Under the pieces are notes generated by a model that did no database searches, had not been told where the DNA came from, and worked only from the letters and a program-made list of their open reading frames with translations. Both the position numbers and the translations under genes were made by a program. Positions 50,694-60,035 of a stretch of DNA of 64,000 bases are shown here, in pieces. Origin of the DNA: Ectothiorhodospira haloalkaliphila ATCC 51935 (GTDB lineage: Bacteria; Pseudomonadota; Gammaproteobacteria; Ectothiorhodospirales; Ectothiorhodospiraceae); contig NZ_KK214995.1 of NCBI RefSeq assembly GCF_000633935.1, positions 301,402-365,401 of the forward strand, read 5' to 3'. How positions within the stretch are numbered: position 1 is the stretch's first letter; each line of letters begins with the position of its first letter.

Positions 50694-52058
50694 TCAGGCC
50701 TGCCCTGCCTGCATGGCCTCGTACTCATCCTCGAAGAAGAACTTCTCTTCGCCAAAGGCCGGCTTGAGATGATTCAGCCAGGTGGCCTCTTCATCATAGC
50801 GGGCGAAGAACGGGCGTTGCACCCATTCCGGATTGCGCCCCTGGATGAAGCGCAGCACGAACACCTTCTCGCCGTGAATCTCGGTGACACCCTGGATTTC
50901 CACCTTGCCGGGGCCGGCGCTCATGGAGGGCCCACGGGCCGTGCGGCCCAGGCCGGACACCTGTTTCATGGCATCCCGGTAGATCTCCCAGGCACGGGCC
51001 AGCGGCACCTCGAAGTACCGACGAGCACCGGTATCGCGCTCGGCGAACATGTAATACGGAATGATCCCCAGGCGTACCTGCTGCTCCCACATGCGCGCCC
51101 ACACAGCCGGGTCATCATTGATGTTCGCCAGCAGCGGACCCTGACTGCGGATCTCGGCGCCGGTGGCACGCAGGCGACGGATGGCCTCGCGGGCGATCGG
51201 GGTGTCCATCTCCCGCCAGTGATTGTAATGGGCCATGATGGCCACATGCTTGCCCGCCTTCACCAGGCGCTCCAGCAGCATCACCAGATCATCCGCATCG
51301 GCATCGCTCACAAAGCGATGGGGCCAGAAGGTCAGCGCCTTGGTGCCGATGCGCACGGTCTGCACATGCTCGAACTCGGGCCCCATCAGCGGTTCCAGGT
51401 ACTGGGCCAGATGCTTGGTCTTCATCACCATCGGGTCGCCGCCGGTGATGAGAATATCGCTCACCTCGGGGTTGACACGCAGATAGCCCAGCATGTCGCT
51501 GGCCTGGTTGGAAGCAATGCGCAGGCTCTTGTCCCCCACGAACTGCGCCCAACGGAAACAGAAGGTGCAGTAGGCGTGGCAGGTCTGCCCCTGACTGGGG
51601 AAGAACAGCACTGTCTCGCGGTACTTGTGCTGCAGGCCCTGCAAGGGCTCTCCATCCAGTTCCGGGCGGTTCATTTCCATCTGCCCCGCCGGATGCGGGT
51701 TCAGTTCTTCGCGCAGTTCACGGGCCAGTGCCACGATCTCGGTACGATCCGCACCGCGACGATGCAATTCGGCCATGCGCTCGAAGGCCTCGGGCTCGAG
51801 CATGTCGCGCTGCGGGAAAGTCAACTGGTAGATTGGGTCATCGGGGACCTGATCCCAGTCGATCAATTCCTCTATGATGTACTCATTGACACGAAACGGC
51901 AGAACACTGGCTACCACCTTCATCTCGAAGCGGCACTCGTCGGACAGACGATCCAGGGCCGGAATCTGGTCAAGATTACGGTCGGTGAGGACTTTGAAGG
52001 CCCGGGCTTCGATCTCCCGCAATTCTTCGTGTCGATAAAAGTTGAGGACAGAATTCAT
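50694..52058 (-). CDS. KamA-family radical SAM enzyme (lysine 2,3-aminomutase-like)
   Basis: 454 residues from ATG 52058, with GGAGG 7 bases upstream. The radical SAM cluster motif is GQTCHAYCTFCFRWAQF (CxxxCxxC), followed by ILITGGDPMVMKT. A lysine in SAGPGKVEIQG lines up with the PLP-binding lysine of aminomutases, so the PLP/SAM chemistry seems intact. The cluster context differs from the CPMYCRHCTR type of true lysine 2,3-aminomutase, so the substrate is uncertain; beta-amino acids made by such enzymes can serve as osmolytes. It is divergent from a class V aminotransferase gene and has no acetyltransferase partner (ablB) next to it. Confidence 0.85.
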   Translation of the reverse strand: MNSVLNFYRHEELREIEARAFKVLTDRNLDQIPALDRLSDECRFEMKVVASVLPFRVNEYIIEELIDWDQVPDDPIYQLTFPQRDMLEPEAFERMAELHRRGADRTEIVALARELREELNPHPAGQMEMNRPELDGEPLQGLQHKYRETVLFFPSQGQTCHAYCTFCFRWAQFVGDKSLRIASNQASDMLGYLRVNPEVSDILITGGDPMVMKTKHLAQYLEPLMGPEFEHVQTVRIGTKALTFWPHRFVSDADADDLVMLLERLVKAGKHVAIMAHYNHWREMDTPIAREAIRRLRATGAEIRSQGPLLANINDDPAVWARMWEQQVRLGIIPYYMFAERDTGARRYFEVPLARAWEIYRDAMKQVSGLGRTARGPSMSAGPGKVEIQGVTEIHGEKVFVLRFIQGRNPEWVQRPFFARYDEEATWLNHLKPAFGEEKFFFEDEYEAMQAGQA

Positions 52059-52080
52059 AGACGCCTCCGATTCTGTGATC

Positions 52081-52113
52081 AGATCAAGATGCTGAAAAAG
52101 GGATCTTGGATCT
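52081..52113. promoter_or_regulatory. Imperfect inverted repeat in KamA-aminotransferase gap
   Basis: AGATCAAGAT and ATCTTGGATCT pair with one bulged base across 12 bases. It lies just upstream of the KamA-like gene in the 216-base divergent gap, where no other feature is clear. Confidence 0.3.
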
Positions 52114-52274
52114 AGCGTGACGAAGAACGGGCGCCGCAGGCGTGCCAGCCCTGCTCTCCGAGGAGGCCGCGCATGAAGGCGGCTTGAATGACAAAATTCT
52201 AAGGGGGCAAAGCTTTTCGAATATAACAAACACTAATGCGCAAAAGCAAACCGCCCCAAAAACCGAGGATCGAC

Positions 52275-53390
52275 ATGCACCCGGAATTCCCCCTGGCCGA
52301 CGACATCCTGCATTTGAACCACGCCGCCGTCGGCCCATGGCCCGTGCGCACGCAGCGTGCCGTGGCCGCCTTCGCGGAGGAAAACACCCGACTGGGTTCC
52401 CGCCACTACCTGCAATGGCTGAAGGTGGAAAAACGTCTGCGGGAGCGGCTGCAACGGCTCATCCATGCCGCTTCCGTGGATGACATCGGCCTGCTCAAGA
52501 ACACCTCCGAGGCCCTGTCCGTGGTGGCACACGGCCTGCCCTGGAAAGCGGGAGACAACGTGGTCTGCCCCCTTCAGGAGTTCCCTTCCAACCGCATCGT
52601 CTGGCAGTCACTGGAGCGCTTGGGGGTGGAAACCCGGCTGGTGGACCTGTCGAAAGCCTCCGACCCGGAGGCTGCCCTGCTGGGCGCCATGGACCGGCGC
52701 ACGCGCCTGCTCAGCGTGAGCGCCGTGCAATATGCCAGCGGCCTGCGCATGGACCTGAACCGTCTGGGCAGCGCCTGCCATCATCGGGGTGTGCTGTTCT
52801 GCGTGGATGCCATCCAGCAACTGGGCGCCCTCCCCCTGGATGTACAGGACTGCCAGGCGGATTTCCTGGCGGCCGATGCCCACAAATGGCTCCTGGGGCC
52901 GGAGGGCATCGCCGTGTTCTATTGCGCCGAGCGCCTGCGGAATCAACTCACGCTGCAGCAATTTGGCTGGCACATGGTGGAAGATATGGGCAATTTCGAT
53001 CGCCTGGACTGGGAGCCGGCCCGCTCTGCCCGGCGTTTTGAATGCGGCAGCCCCAACATGCTGGGCATCCATGCCCTGGAGGCCAGCCTGTCATTGTTCG
53101 AGGAGACGGGCATGGAGTTCGTGGCCGATGCCCTGTCACGCAACGTGGAATACCTCATCGATCTGCTTCGAGCCAGCAAATTCGACGTGTATTCACCCGT
53201 GCAGGCGGATCGTCGGGCGGGCATCGTCACCTTCGGACGCCAGGGAATGGATGCCGAGAAGACCTATCAGCGACTCATGGAACAAGGCGTCCTGTGCGCC
53301 CTGCGTGGCGGCGGGATCCGGTTTTCCCCGCATTTCTACACCCGCACCGGCCACATGGAGCAGGCCGTGGAGCGTGCCGCCGAAGTCTAG
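52275..53390 (+). CDS. Class V aminotransferase (cysteine desulfurase/NifS-like fold)
   Basis: 371 residues from ATG 52275, with GAGGA 6 bases upstream. The PLP lysine is in FLAADAHKWLLGPEGIAVFY and the aspartate in VLFCVDAIQQLGALPLDV. LHLNHAAVGPWP at the N-terminus is typical for the group. No catalytic cysteine loop of a true desulfurase can be recognised, so this may act on an amino acid or isopenicillin-type substrate. It diverges from the KamA-like gene and converges on tatD. Confidence 0.85.
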   Translation: MHPEFPLADDILHLNHAAVGPWPVRTQRAVAAFAEENTRLGSRHYLQWLKVEKRLRERLQRLIHAASVDDIGLLKNTSEALSVVAHGLPWKAGDNVVCPLQEFPSNRIVWQSLERLGVETRLVDLSKASDPEAALLGAMDRRTRLLSVSAVQYASGLRMDLNRLGSACHHRGVLFCVDAIQQLGALPLDVQDCQADFLAADAHKWLLGPEGIAVFYCAERLRNQLTLQQFGWHMVEDMGNFDRLDWEPARSARRFECGSPNMLGIHALEASLSLFEETGMEFVADALSRNVEYLIDLLRASKFDVYSPVQADRRAGIVTFGRQGMDAEKTYQRLMEQGVLCALRGGGIRFSPHFYTRTGHMEQAVERAAEV

Positions 53391-53399
53391 TTCCGGGAC

Positions 53400-54209
53400 T
53401 CAGCCCACCCCTGCCAGCGACCGGGAAGCGCGATGCGCCGGCACGCCGAACAACCGACCGTAGTTCGCCGTGGTCTGTTCTGCCAGGCGTTCCAGGGGCA
53501 CGCCCCGCACATCCGCCAGGCACTCGGCCACATGACGCACCCAGGCCGGATGATTGGTCTTGCCACGGTAAGGCATCGGGGCCAGGTAAGGGGCATCGGT
53601 CTCCACCAGCAGACGATCATCCGGGACCTGACGGGCCACGTCCCGCAGGGCCTGGGCATTGCGGAAGGTGACAATGCCGGAAAACGACAAATACAGGCCC
53701 ATGTCCAGCCCGGCGTGAGCCGTGTCCCAGTCTTCGGTGAAGCAGTGCAGCACACCACCGGTGTCCCGGACCCCCTCCTCCTTGAGGATATCCAGGGTAT
53801 CCCGACGCGCGTCCCGGGTATGAATGATCACCGGCTTGCCTGCGGCCCGAGCGGCCCGCAGGTGGCGACGGAAACGCGCCCGCTGCCACTCCAGATCCCC
53901 TTCATTGTAGTGATAGTCCAGCCCCGTCTCGCCAATGGCCACCACGCCCGGATCATCGGCCATGGCCACCAGTTCCTCTTCGGTGGGTTCATGCCCCTCA
54001 CGGGCACTGGGATGCACGCCCACCGAGCAGGATACCTGCTCATAACGAGCGGCCAGATCCTTCACCTGGGCGTAGTTGTTCATGTCGATGCACACGCACA
54101 GCATGTGATCCACGCCCGCCTCGGCGGCCGCCTGCATCATGCGGTCCCTGTCGCCGTCAAAGGGCTTGAGGTGGATGCGATCCAGATGACAATGAGAGTC
54201 GATAAGCAA
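53400..54209 (-). CDS. TatD family metal-dependent hydrolase (DNase-like, YcfH group)
   Basis: 269 residues. The amidohydrolase-type metal ligands are in LIDSHCHLD, AIGETGLDYHY, PVIIHTRDA, VLHCFTEDW and LVETDAPYLAP. The TTG start at 54209 has AGGA 10 bases before it. It is the last gene of the operon fabD...holB-pilZ-tatD; the order holB-pilZ-tatD is conserved in Pseudomonas. It probably acts as a 3'-5' exonuclease or deacylase-like hydrolase; the exact role of this group is not settled. Confidence 0.92.
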   Translation of the reverse strand: MLIDSHCHLDRIHLKPFDGDRDRMMQAAAEAGVDHMLCVCIDMNNYAQVKDLAARYEQVSCSVGVHPSAREGHEPTEEELVAMADDPGVVAIGETGLDYHYNEGDLEWQRARFRRHLRAARAAGKPVIIHTRDARRDTLDILKEEGVRDTGGVLHCFTEDWDTAHAGLDMGLYLSFSGIVTFRNAQALRDVARQVPDDRLLVETDAPYLAPMPYRGKTNHPAWVRHVAECLADVRGVPLERLAEQTTANYGRLFGVPAHRASRSLAGVG

Positions 54210-54220
54210 GGTGCGAGATC

Positions 54221-54562
54221 CTACATGGTATGGGTCGGGCGATCGGCCTGCAGACTGCCGCCCAGCAGGCCTTCGATCTTGTTGCGGGTGGCGCCATTGT
54301 CCTGTTCATTGAACTGCACGCCGATGCCCGGCGTTCGGTTGCCCTGGGCGCGGGGCGGTGTGATCCAGATGATTCGGCCCGCCACGGGCAGGCGTTCACG
54401 CTCCTCCATCAGTGTGAGCAGCATGAAGATCTCATCTCCCAGCTTGTAGGGCTTTTGCGTGGGAATGAACAGGCCGCCATTCTTTACGAAGGGCATGTAG
54501 GCGGAATACAGCGAGTTCTTGTCCTTGATGGACAGCGAGAGGATACCTTGTCCCGGTGCCAC
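54221..54562 (-). CDS. pilZ: Type IV pilus assembly protein PilZ
   Basis: 113 residues with the PilZ fold. The text GGLFIPTQKPYKLGDEIFML and GIGVQFNEQD fit PilZ of type IV pili, which lacks the RxxxR c-di-GMP motif; none is seen here. It is needed for pilus extension, through PilB and FimX. The GTG start at 54562 has GGAGG 6 bases upstream. It lies between holB and tatD as in other gammaproteobacteria. Confidence 0.93.
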   Translation of the reverse strand: MAPGQGILSLSIKDKNSLYSAYMPFVKNGGLFIPTQKPYKLGDEIFMLLTLMEERERLPVAGRIIWITPPRAQGNRTPGIGVQFNEQDNGATRNKIEGLLGGSLQADRPTHTM

Positions 54563-54608
54563 GATGGCCTCCCCGGTTGGACCTGTCTGGCAGGCGATGC
54601 GTGAGGGT

Positions 54609-55595
54609 TCAGGAGCGGGCCAGATCCCGCCAGGTGATCAGCATGTCCTCCAGGAACATCACGGTGTTCACGTTGGAGTCCAGCCCCTGGCGCCAGACCA
54701 GCAACTGCTGCTGAAGCTGGAACGATGCCTGCAAGTCTAACGCCTTTGCCAGGGCCTGCAAATCCTCGCGCGGGGCAATGCCCGAGACCCGGGGGTCATC
54801 CGCGCCGGTCATGTGCCAGCGGATCACGTCATCCACCAGAATCTGCAAGCGGGTTACCCACTCGATCATGGACCCATCCTTGAGCCGATCCACCAGGCTA
54901 CCCAGGGATGCCCGTCGCCCCAGCAGATCCAGAAGGGCGCGTCGCTGTGCCTGCCATTCCTCCAGGGCCCCGCCCTCGGCCAGGCTCCGGGCCCGCAGGG
55001 GTGATCCCTGCCCCAGGGCCAGCAACATATCCAGGGATTCCCCGGGCACGGATTCGGCGAGCCATTCCCGCGCCCGGGCAGCATCCGGCATGGGCAACCT
55101 GATCTGCTGACAGCGACTGCGGATCGTGGCAGGCAGGCGGGCCGGATGGGCCGTCACCAGGATCAGAACGCCCTCCCCCGAAGGTTCTTCCAAAGTCTTG
55201 AGCAGACTGTTGGCCGAGGCATCGTTCATGGCATCCGCCGGATGAATGATGGCCAGGCGATGGCGTCCATGACTGCGGCTCAGTCCCATGAAACCGGCCA
55301 GGTCGCGGATCTGATCCACGAGGATCCGGGTCTTGCCCTCGGGGATGGTCAGTTCAGTGAGGTCCGGATGGGATCCTGCCCGTACCATATGGCAACCATG
55401 GCACTGCCCACAGGGTGCGCCCTCGGCATCGGGGTGGCTGCATAGCAGGCTCTGGGCAAAGCGTCGAGCCATCTCCAGTTTGCCCACACCCTGAGGACCC
55501 GTGAACAGCAGGCCATGGGCCAGGCGCCCGGCATCCACCTGCTCCTTGAGGGCCTGCCAGGCCGGTGCCAGCCAGGGATACGGCGCACCGGTCAT
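54609..55595 (-). CDS. holB: DNA polymerase III delta-prime subunit
   Basis: 328 residues from ATG 55595, which overlaps the tmk stop as ATGA. It is a clamp-loader subunit. The P-loop-like GLLFTGPQGVGKLEMARRF, the zinc module CGQCHGCHMVRAGSHPD and LLKTLEEPSGEGVLILVT with SRCQQI are as in delta-prime/DnaX-type clamp loaders. A GTG at 55613 would add six residues. Confidence 0.93.
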   Translation of the reverse strand: MTGAPYPWLAPAWQALKEQVDAGRLAHGLLFTGPQGVGKLEMARRFAQSLLCSHPDAEGAPCGQCHGCHMVRAGSHPDLTELTIPEGKTRILVDQIRDLAGFMGLSRSHGRHRLAIIHPADAMNDASANSLLKTLEEPSGEGVLILVTAHPARLPATIRSRCQQIRLPMPDAARAREWLAESVPGESLDMLLALGQGSPLRARSLAEGGALEEWQAQRRALLDLLGRRASLGSLVDRLKDGSMIEWVTRLQILVDDVIRWHMTGADDPRVSGIAPREDLQALAKALDLQASFQLQQQLLVWRQGLDSNVNTVMFLEDMLITWRDLARS

Positions 55596-56275
55596 GCGCC
55601 CCCCCGGTTCCACCCGAAATCCACCAGGGCGTCCACCCGGGCGATCAGATCTGCCCTCACCTGCTCCAGGGACTGCTCGGCGTCGATCACGGCATACCGC
55701 CCGGGGTTCATCTGCACCCGCGTGTGATAGATGAAGCGAACCCGCTCGAAGAACGACAGCGTCTCCTGCTCGAAACGGTCTGCTTCCCCCCGCTTGGCCG
55801 CACGGGCCAGACCGGTGGCGACCGAGGCATCCAGAAACAGCGTCAGATCAGGCCGGAAGGCGCCTTGCACCCAGTTCTCCAGGGCAGCAATACGCTGCAC
55901 ATCGATCTTTCGTCCGCCCCCCTGATAGGCGTAGGTGGCATCGGTGAAACGGTCGCTGATCACCCAGGTGCCGGCCTCCAGCGCGGGCAGGATGCGCCGT
56001 TGCAGATGCTCGGCCCGGGCGGCAAACACCAGCAGCAACTCCGTGTCCACATGCATGGGCGGATAATCCCGCGACAAAAGCAATTCACGCACGGCCTCGC
56101 TGATTTGAGTGCCGCCAGGCTCGCGGGTGGTCATCACGGGGATCCCACGCCCGGTCAGATGGTCCGCCAGTGCCTGCACCTGGGTGGACTTGCCCACCCC
56201 CTCGATCCCTTCCAGGCAGATGAATTTCCCGCGCACGGGCGCGGTTTGCGTTGAATGATCAGACTGGGTGGTCAA
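55592..56275 (-). CDS. tmk: Thymidylate kinase
   Basis: 227 residues. It phosphorylates dTMP to dTDP. P-loop ICLEGIEGVGKSTQVQ, the DRF motif VISDRFTDATYAYQGGGR and TREPGGT are typical. The start seems to be TTG 56275 with AGGA about 10 bases upstream; a GTG 13 codons later lacks a ribosome site. The N-terminal 15 residues are an extension. It follows mltG by 19 bases. Confidence 0.93.
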   Translation of the reverse strand: MTTQSDHSTQTAPVRGKFICLEGIEGVGKSTQVQALADHLTGRGIPVMTTREPGGTQISEAVRELLLSRDYPPMHVDTELLLVFAARAEHLQRRILPALEAGTWVISDRFTDATYAYQGGGRKIDVQRIAALENWVQGAFRPDLTLFLDASVATGLARAAKRGEADRFEQETLSFFERVRFIYHTRVQMNPGRYAVIDAEQSLEQVRADLIARVDALVDFGWNRGGA

Positions 56276-56294
56276 TGGGATGAATCCTGGTCAA

Positions 56295-57302
56295 TCAGCG
56301 ACCGTACCGGCTGGCATCACCACCGAGCTGGTATTTGATCACCGCCTGGCGATGTTCCCGGTAGGTCTCGGAAAAGTGGTGACTGCCATCGCCCCGGGAG
56401 ACAAAGAACAAAGCCCTGGAGTCCGCCGGATTGGCCACGGCTTCCAGCGCGGCCGCCCCTGGCAGGGCGATGGGGGTGGGCGGCAGGCCGTCGCGGGTGT
56501 AGGTGTTGTAGGGGGTATCCAGGCGCAGGTCGCGGCGGCGAATGCGGCCATCGAAATGCTCAATGCCGTAAATCACCGTGGGGTCGGTTTGCAAACGCAT
56601 GCCACGGCGCAGGCGCTCCACGAAGACTGCCGCCACCATGGGTCGCTCCGCAGCCCGCCCCGTCTCCTTCTCGACGATGGAGGCCAGGATCAAGGCTTCA
56701 TAGGGGCTCTCCAGCGGCAGATCCTCCTGCCTGGCCTCCCAGGACGACGCCAGCGCACGCTCCATGCGTTCATGGGCACGGCGCAGGAAATCCATATCCG
56801 TGGTGCCACGGGGAAAGAGGTAGGTATCCGGAAAGAACCAACCCTCGGGGTGGGCATCCGGCTTGCCCAGGCGTTCCATCACAGAATCGTAGTCGTCGGG
56901 CTCCAGGGTGTTCTCGATGTGCTCGTGGGCCGCGATGGCCCGCATCATCTGACGGAAATTCCAGCCCTCGGGGATGGTGAGGCTGTACTGCAGGGTGCGC
57001 CCCTGCACGAACAAGGCCAGCAGCGCCGGGGGCGTGAGATCCGGGGTGAGCAGGTACTCACCGGCACGAAGACTCTGGGCCTGGCCCTCCATGCGCCCGT
57101 ACGCCTCCCAGTAATGGGCGTTCTCGATGATGCCGGCTTCTGCCAGGTCCTGGCCCACGCGCCGCAGCGAGGCTCCGGAGGGCACGGTGAATACTTTGTT
57201 TTCCGCGACGTTGGCAGGCGTGTCCAGAAACCGTTGATAGTCCCAGGCCAACGCGCCGGCCCCGGCCACGACCATCAGCAAAAGCAGGATCAGGATTCGC
57301 AT
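56295..57302 (-). CDS. mltG: Endolytic murein transglycosylase MltG
   Basis: 335 residues. One N-terminal membrane anchor (RILILLLLMVVAGAGALAW) is followed by a LysM-like part and the YceG catalytic domain, with ASIVEKETGRAAERPMVAAV holding the catalytic glutamate and LQTDPTVIYG and LDTPYNTYTRDGLPPTPIA downstream. It cuts nascent glycan strands to set their length. It lies between pabC and tmk, the conserved place. Confidence 0.95.
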   Translation of the reverse strand: MRILILLLLMVVAGAGALAWDYQRFLDTPANVAENKVFTVPSGASLRRVGQDLAEAGIIENAHYWEAYGRMEGQAQSLRAGEYLLTPDLTPPALLALFVQGRTLQYSLTIPEGWNFRQMMRAIAAHEHIENTLEPDDYDSVMERLGKPDAHPEGWFFPDTYLFPRGTTDMDFLRRAHERMERALASSWEARQEDLPLESPYEALILASIVEKETGRAAERPMVAAVFVERLRRGMRLQTDPTVIYGIEHFDGRIRRRDLRLDTPYNTYTRDGLPPTPIALPGAAALEAVANPADSRALFFVSRGDGSHHFSETYREHRQAVIKYQLGGDASRYGR

Positions 57303-57326
57303 GGGGTAGCCTGTCTCGATGTGGAG

Positions 57327-58121
57327 TCATAGGGCCTGTTGCAGCCGGCCAATGAGCGGCGGCATCGGCATGGCGCGCCCCTCCAGGGAGCGCACGGGCC
57401 AAAGACCGATGAGGGTATTGGTCAGGAACAGCCCATCGGCCTGCCAGAGGTCCTCAAGCCCTACCTGTTCCTCCCGGCAGGACAGCCCCCATGCCCGAGC
57501 CATCTCCAGAACCCGCGCCCGCGTGATACCGGCCACGCCGCAGTGTGACAGGTCGGGAGTGACGAGGGCATCGCCCCGGACCAGGAAAAGATTGCTCATG
57601 GTGCCCTCCACTACCTGTCCCGATGTATCCAGCATGAGGCCTTCATGATACTCGTCGGACCATTCAGACCGGGCCATCACCTGTTCCAGCCGATTCAGGT
57701 GTTTGATGCCGGCCAGCACCGGGTTACGGGAGAGCCGCATGCTGCAAAGGCGCACATCCACGCCCTCATGCCGGTCAGTGGACGCGTTGCGGGCCCGTGA
57801 ATCGAAGGCCAGTATGCGTGTGGGCTCGGGATGGAGGGGCGGCCGATAGCCCCGGGGGCCGCTGCCACGAGTCACCGTGATCTTGAGCACCCCGAGGGGG
57901 GTGCCCTGGATCACGGTGCGGGCCTCGTCAAGCAGCACCTCGGGATCGGGCATCGGGATGCCCAGTCGATCACAGCCCGTCCGCAAACGGGACAGATGCA
58001 GCGACCATCGCCGGGGCTCGCCCGCCTCCACCCGCAGGGTTTCAAACAGCCCGTCGCCGTAGTGAAGCCCCCGGTCGGTCGCCGGCAGGGAGCGGGAGGG
58101 CTGTCCATTGACGAGCATCAT
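57327..58121 (-). CDS. pabC: Aminodeoxychorismate lyase
   Basis: 264 residues of the fold-type IV PLP enzymes. It converts aminodeoxychorismate to p-aminobenzoate for folate. GLHYGDGLFETLRVE, the PLP lysine in GIKHLNRLEQVMAR, and EGTMSNLFLV are conserved. The start is ATG 58121 (a second ATG follows). It is separated from fabF by the composite repeat copy B. Confidence 0.93.
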   Translation of the reverse strand: MMLVNGQPSRSLPATDRGLHYGDGLFETLRVEAGEPRRWSLHLSRLRTGCDRLGIPMPDPEVLLDEARTVIQGTPLGVLKITVTRGSGPRGYRPPLHPEPTRILAFDSRARNASTDRHEGVDVRLCSMRLSRNPVLAGIKHLNRLEQVMARSEWSDEYHEGLMLDTSGQVVEGTMSNLFLVRGDALVTPDLSHCGVAGITRARVLEMARAWGLSCREEQVGLEDLWQADGLFLTNTLIGLWPVRSLEGRAMPMPPLIGRLQQAL

Positions 58122-58126
58122 CGGTC

Positions 58127-58212
58127 ATCCCAACCCCTCTCCCCGCAGGGGAGAGGGGCTCGGAGCGTCCCTTTCATCATCGGGGTGCCTCACCACCGTG
58201 ATGCATGAGAGT
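58127..58212 (+). repeat. Composite intergenic repeat, copy B
   Basis: Same two-part unit as at 37931-38015: the CCCAACCCCTCTCCCC palindrome, then TTTCATCATCGGGG, TGCCTCACC and CGTGATGCATGAGAGT. Its last base is the first base of the fabF stop codon on the other strand. It separates fabF from pabC inside one operon. Confidence 0.7.
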
Positions 58213-59450
58213 CAGAGCTTGTTGAAGACCAGGCTACCGTTGGTGCCACCGAACCCGAAGGAGTTGGAGACAGCCACCCGGGCATTGGTCTCCCGCGCCG
58301 TGTTGGGCACGTAATCCAGATCGCAGGCAGGATCGGGGTTATCCAGGTTGATGGTGGGCGGCAACACGCCATGATGCAGGGCCAGCGCCGAGAAGACCGC
58401 CTCGATGCCGCCAGCGGCACCCAGCAGGTGACCGGTCATGGACTTGGTGGAACTCACCGCCGTCTTGTAGGCATGGTCACCCAGGGCACGTTTCACGGCC
58501 ATGGTCTCAGCCTTGTCGCCGGCCGGGGTGGAGGTGCCATGAGCATTCACATAATCCACTTCATCGGGGTTGATGCCGGCGTCCTTCAGGGCCTGCAGCA
58601 TGCAGGCTGCCGCACCCTCGCCACCCTCGGAAGGCTGGGTCATATGGTGGGCGTCGGAGTTCCAGCCGAAGCCGGACAATTCGCAGTAGATGCGTGCGCC
58701 CCGGGCCTTGGCATGCTCGTAGTCTTCCAGCACCACAACACCAGCGCCGTCGCCCAGCACGAAGCCGTCGCGGTCCTTGTCCCAGGGGCGACTGGCACGA
58801 GTGGGGTCGTCGTTGCGCGTGGACAGGGCCCGGGCTGCGGCAAAACCGCCGATGCCCAGGGGGGTGGTGGCCATTTCGGCACCACCGGCCACCATCATGT
58901 CCACTTCGCCATACTTGATCATGCGCGCAGCGTCACCGATGTTGTGCGTACCGGTGGCACAGGCAGAAACGATGGAGATGTTCGGGCCCTTGAGGCCAAA
59001 CATGATGGAGAGGTTGCCCGCGACCATATTGATGATGGCGCTGGGCACGAAAAATGGGGAGATCTTGCGGGCACCGCCCTTGAGAAAAGCGGCATAGCTC
59101 TTCTCGATATACGGCAGACCGCCGATACCCGAACCGATGGCCACACCGATACGCTCGGCGTTCTCCTCGGTCACTTCCACCCCGGCGTCACGAATGGCCT
59201 GGATCCCGGCGGCCATGCCGTAATGGACGAAGGTGTCCATCTTGCGCTGTTCCTTGGGTGAAATGTAATCGTCAGCGTTGAAATCCCTGACCGCCCCGGA
59301 GATGCGTACGGGCATCTCGGATGCGTCAAAGACGTCGATGGGAGAGATGCCACTACGACCCGCGGTGATGTTGTCCCATGCGGTATTGATGGTGGATCCG
59401 ACCGGCGAGACGATGCCAAGGCCGGTGATGACTACGCGCCGTTTAGACAA
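58212..59450 (-). CDS. fabF: 3-oxoacyl-[acyl-carrier-protein] synthase II
   Basis: 412 residues of the thiolase fold. It condenses malonyl-ACP with acyl-ACP. The catalytic Cys is in [17 protein letters not shown] and the two His in [14 protein letters not shown] and [14 protein letters not shown]; the end is [15 protein letters not shown]. The start is TTG 59450 with AAAAAGGGG upstream. It follows acpP with a stem-loop in the gap. Confidence 0.96.
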   Translation of the reverse strand: MSKRRVVITGLGIVSPVGSTINTAWDNITAGRSGISPIDVFDASEMPVRISGAVRDFNADDYISPKEQRKMDTFVHYGMAAGIQAIRDAGVEVTEENAERIGVAIGSGIGGLPYIEKSYAAFLKGGARKISPFFVPSAIINMVAGNLSIMFGLKGPNISIVSACATGTHNIGDAARMIKYGEVDMMVAGGAEMATTPLGIGGFAAARALSTRNDDPTRASRPWDKDRDGFVLGDGAGVVVLEDYEHAKARGARIYCELSGFGWNSDAHHMTQPSEGGEGAAACMLQALKDAGINPDEVDYVNAHGTSTPAGDKAETMAVKRALGDHAYKTAVSSTKSMTGHLLGAAGGIEAVFSALALHHGVLPPTINLDNPDPACDLDYVPNTARETNARVAVSNSFGFGGTNGSLVFNKL

Positions 59451-59522
59451 TCTACTGCCCCTTTTTCACGCCGGGCGTGAAATCTTGAAGTTCAACTCTG
59501 TACAACCAGCGGTTTGAGCACT

Positions 59523-59556
59523 CGTGGCCGCGATCAGGGGACTGGTCGCGGCCACG
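59523..59556 (-). other. Stem-loop between acpP and fabF
   Basis: CGTGGCCGCGA and TCGCGGCCACG form a perfect 11-bp stem around a 12-base loop, in the 136-base gap. No T-run follows. It may act as a partial terminator or a 3' stabiliser that lets acpP be made at a higher level than fabF; that is inference. Confidence 0.6.
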
Positions 59557-59586
59557 GGCGTTGAACACGGGTATTGGTATCCCCGA

Positions 59587-59829
59587 TCAGGCGTTCGGCA
59601 GGTGCTCATTGATGTAGTCGATGGCCTGCTGAACAGTGGTGATCTTCTCGGCCTGCTCGTCAGGAATTTCGGTTTCGAATTCCTCTTCCAGCGCCATCAC
59701 CAGTTCAACGGTGTCCAGTGAATCCGCGCCGAGATCGTCCACGAAAGAGGCACTGTTGGTGACGTCTTCTTCCTTGACGCCGAGTTGCTCAACGACGATT
59801 TTCTTGACGCGTTCTTCGATATTGCTCAT
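59587..59829 (-). CDS. acpP: Acyl carrier protein
   Basis: 80 residues, strongly acidic. The phosphopantetheine serine is S37 in [18 protein letters not shown]. It carries the growing acyl chain in fatty acid synthesis. The 206-base gap upstream (59830-60035) is long for an operon, and TTGATT and TAGAGT in it (- strand) may be a separate promoter, as known in other bacteria. Codon choice seems biased towards strong expression. Confidence 0.97.
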   Translation of the reverse strand: MSNIEERVKKIVVEQLGVKEEDVTNSASFVDDLGADSLDTVELVMALEEEFETEIPDEQAEKITTVQQAIDYINEHLPNA

Positions 59830-60035
59830 GGTTAACCTATCCCCTTGATTTGAAATGCAGCCGAAGCTGGGCCGCTATTGTATTGAAATCCCTTCGGTCG
59901 ATCCACTGTGCGTGTTCGCCAAGGGGTGCAGCGCACCCCCGGAAGTATGGACCGCGACCGATGGGCTGTAAACTCTACCGGGCGTGACAAAAAATCAAGC
60001 TAAAACATTGCCCTGATCATGACCTGGGCCCTGGA

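Noticed and set aside
49392-52115. 907-codon open frame on + strand opposite bioA and the KamA-like gene
   Set aside because: It crosses two genes and their terminator on the other strand; a codon-bias shadow.
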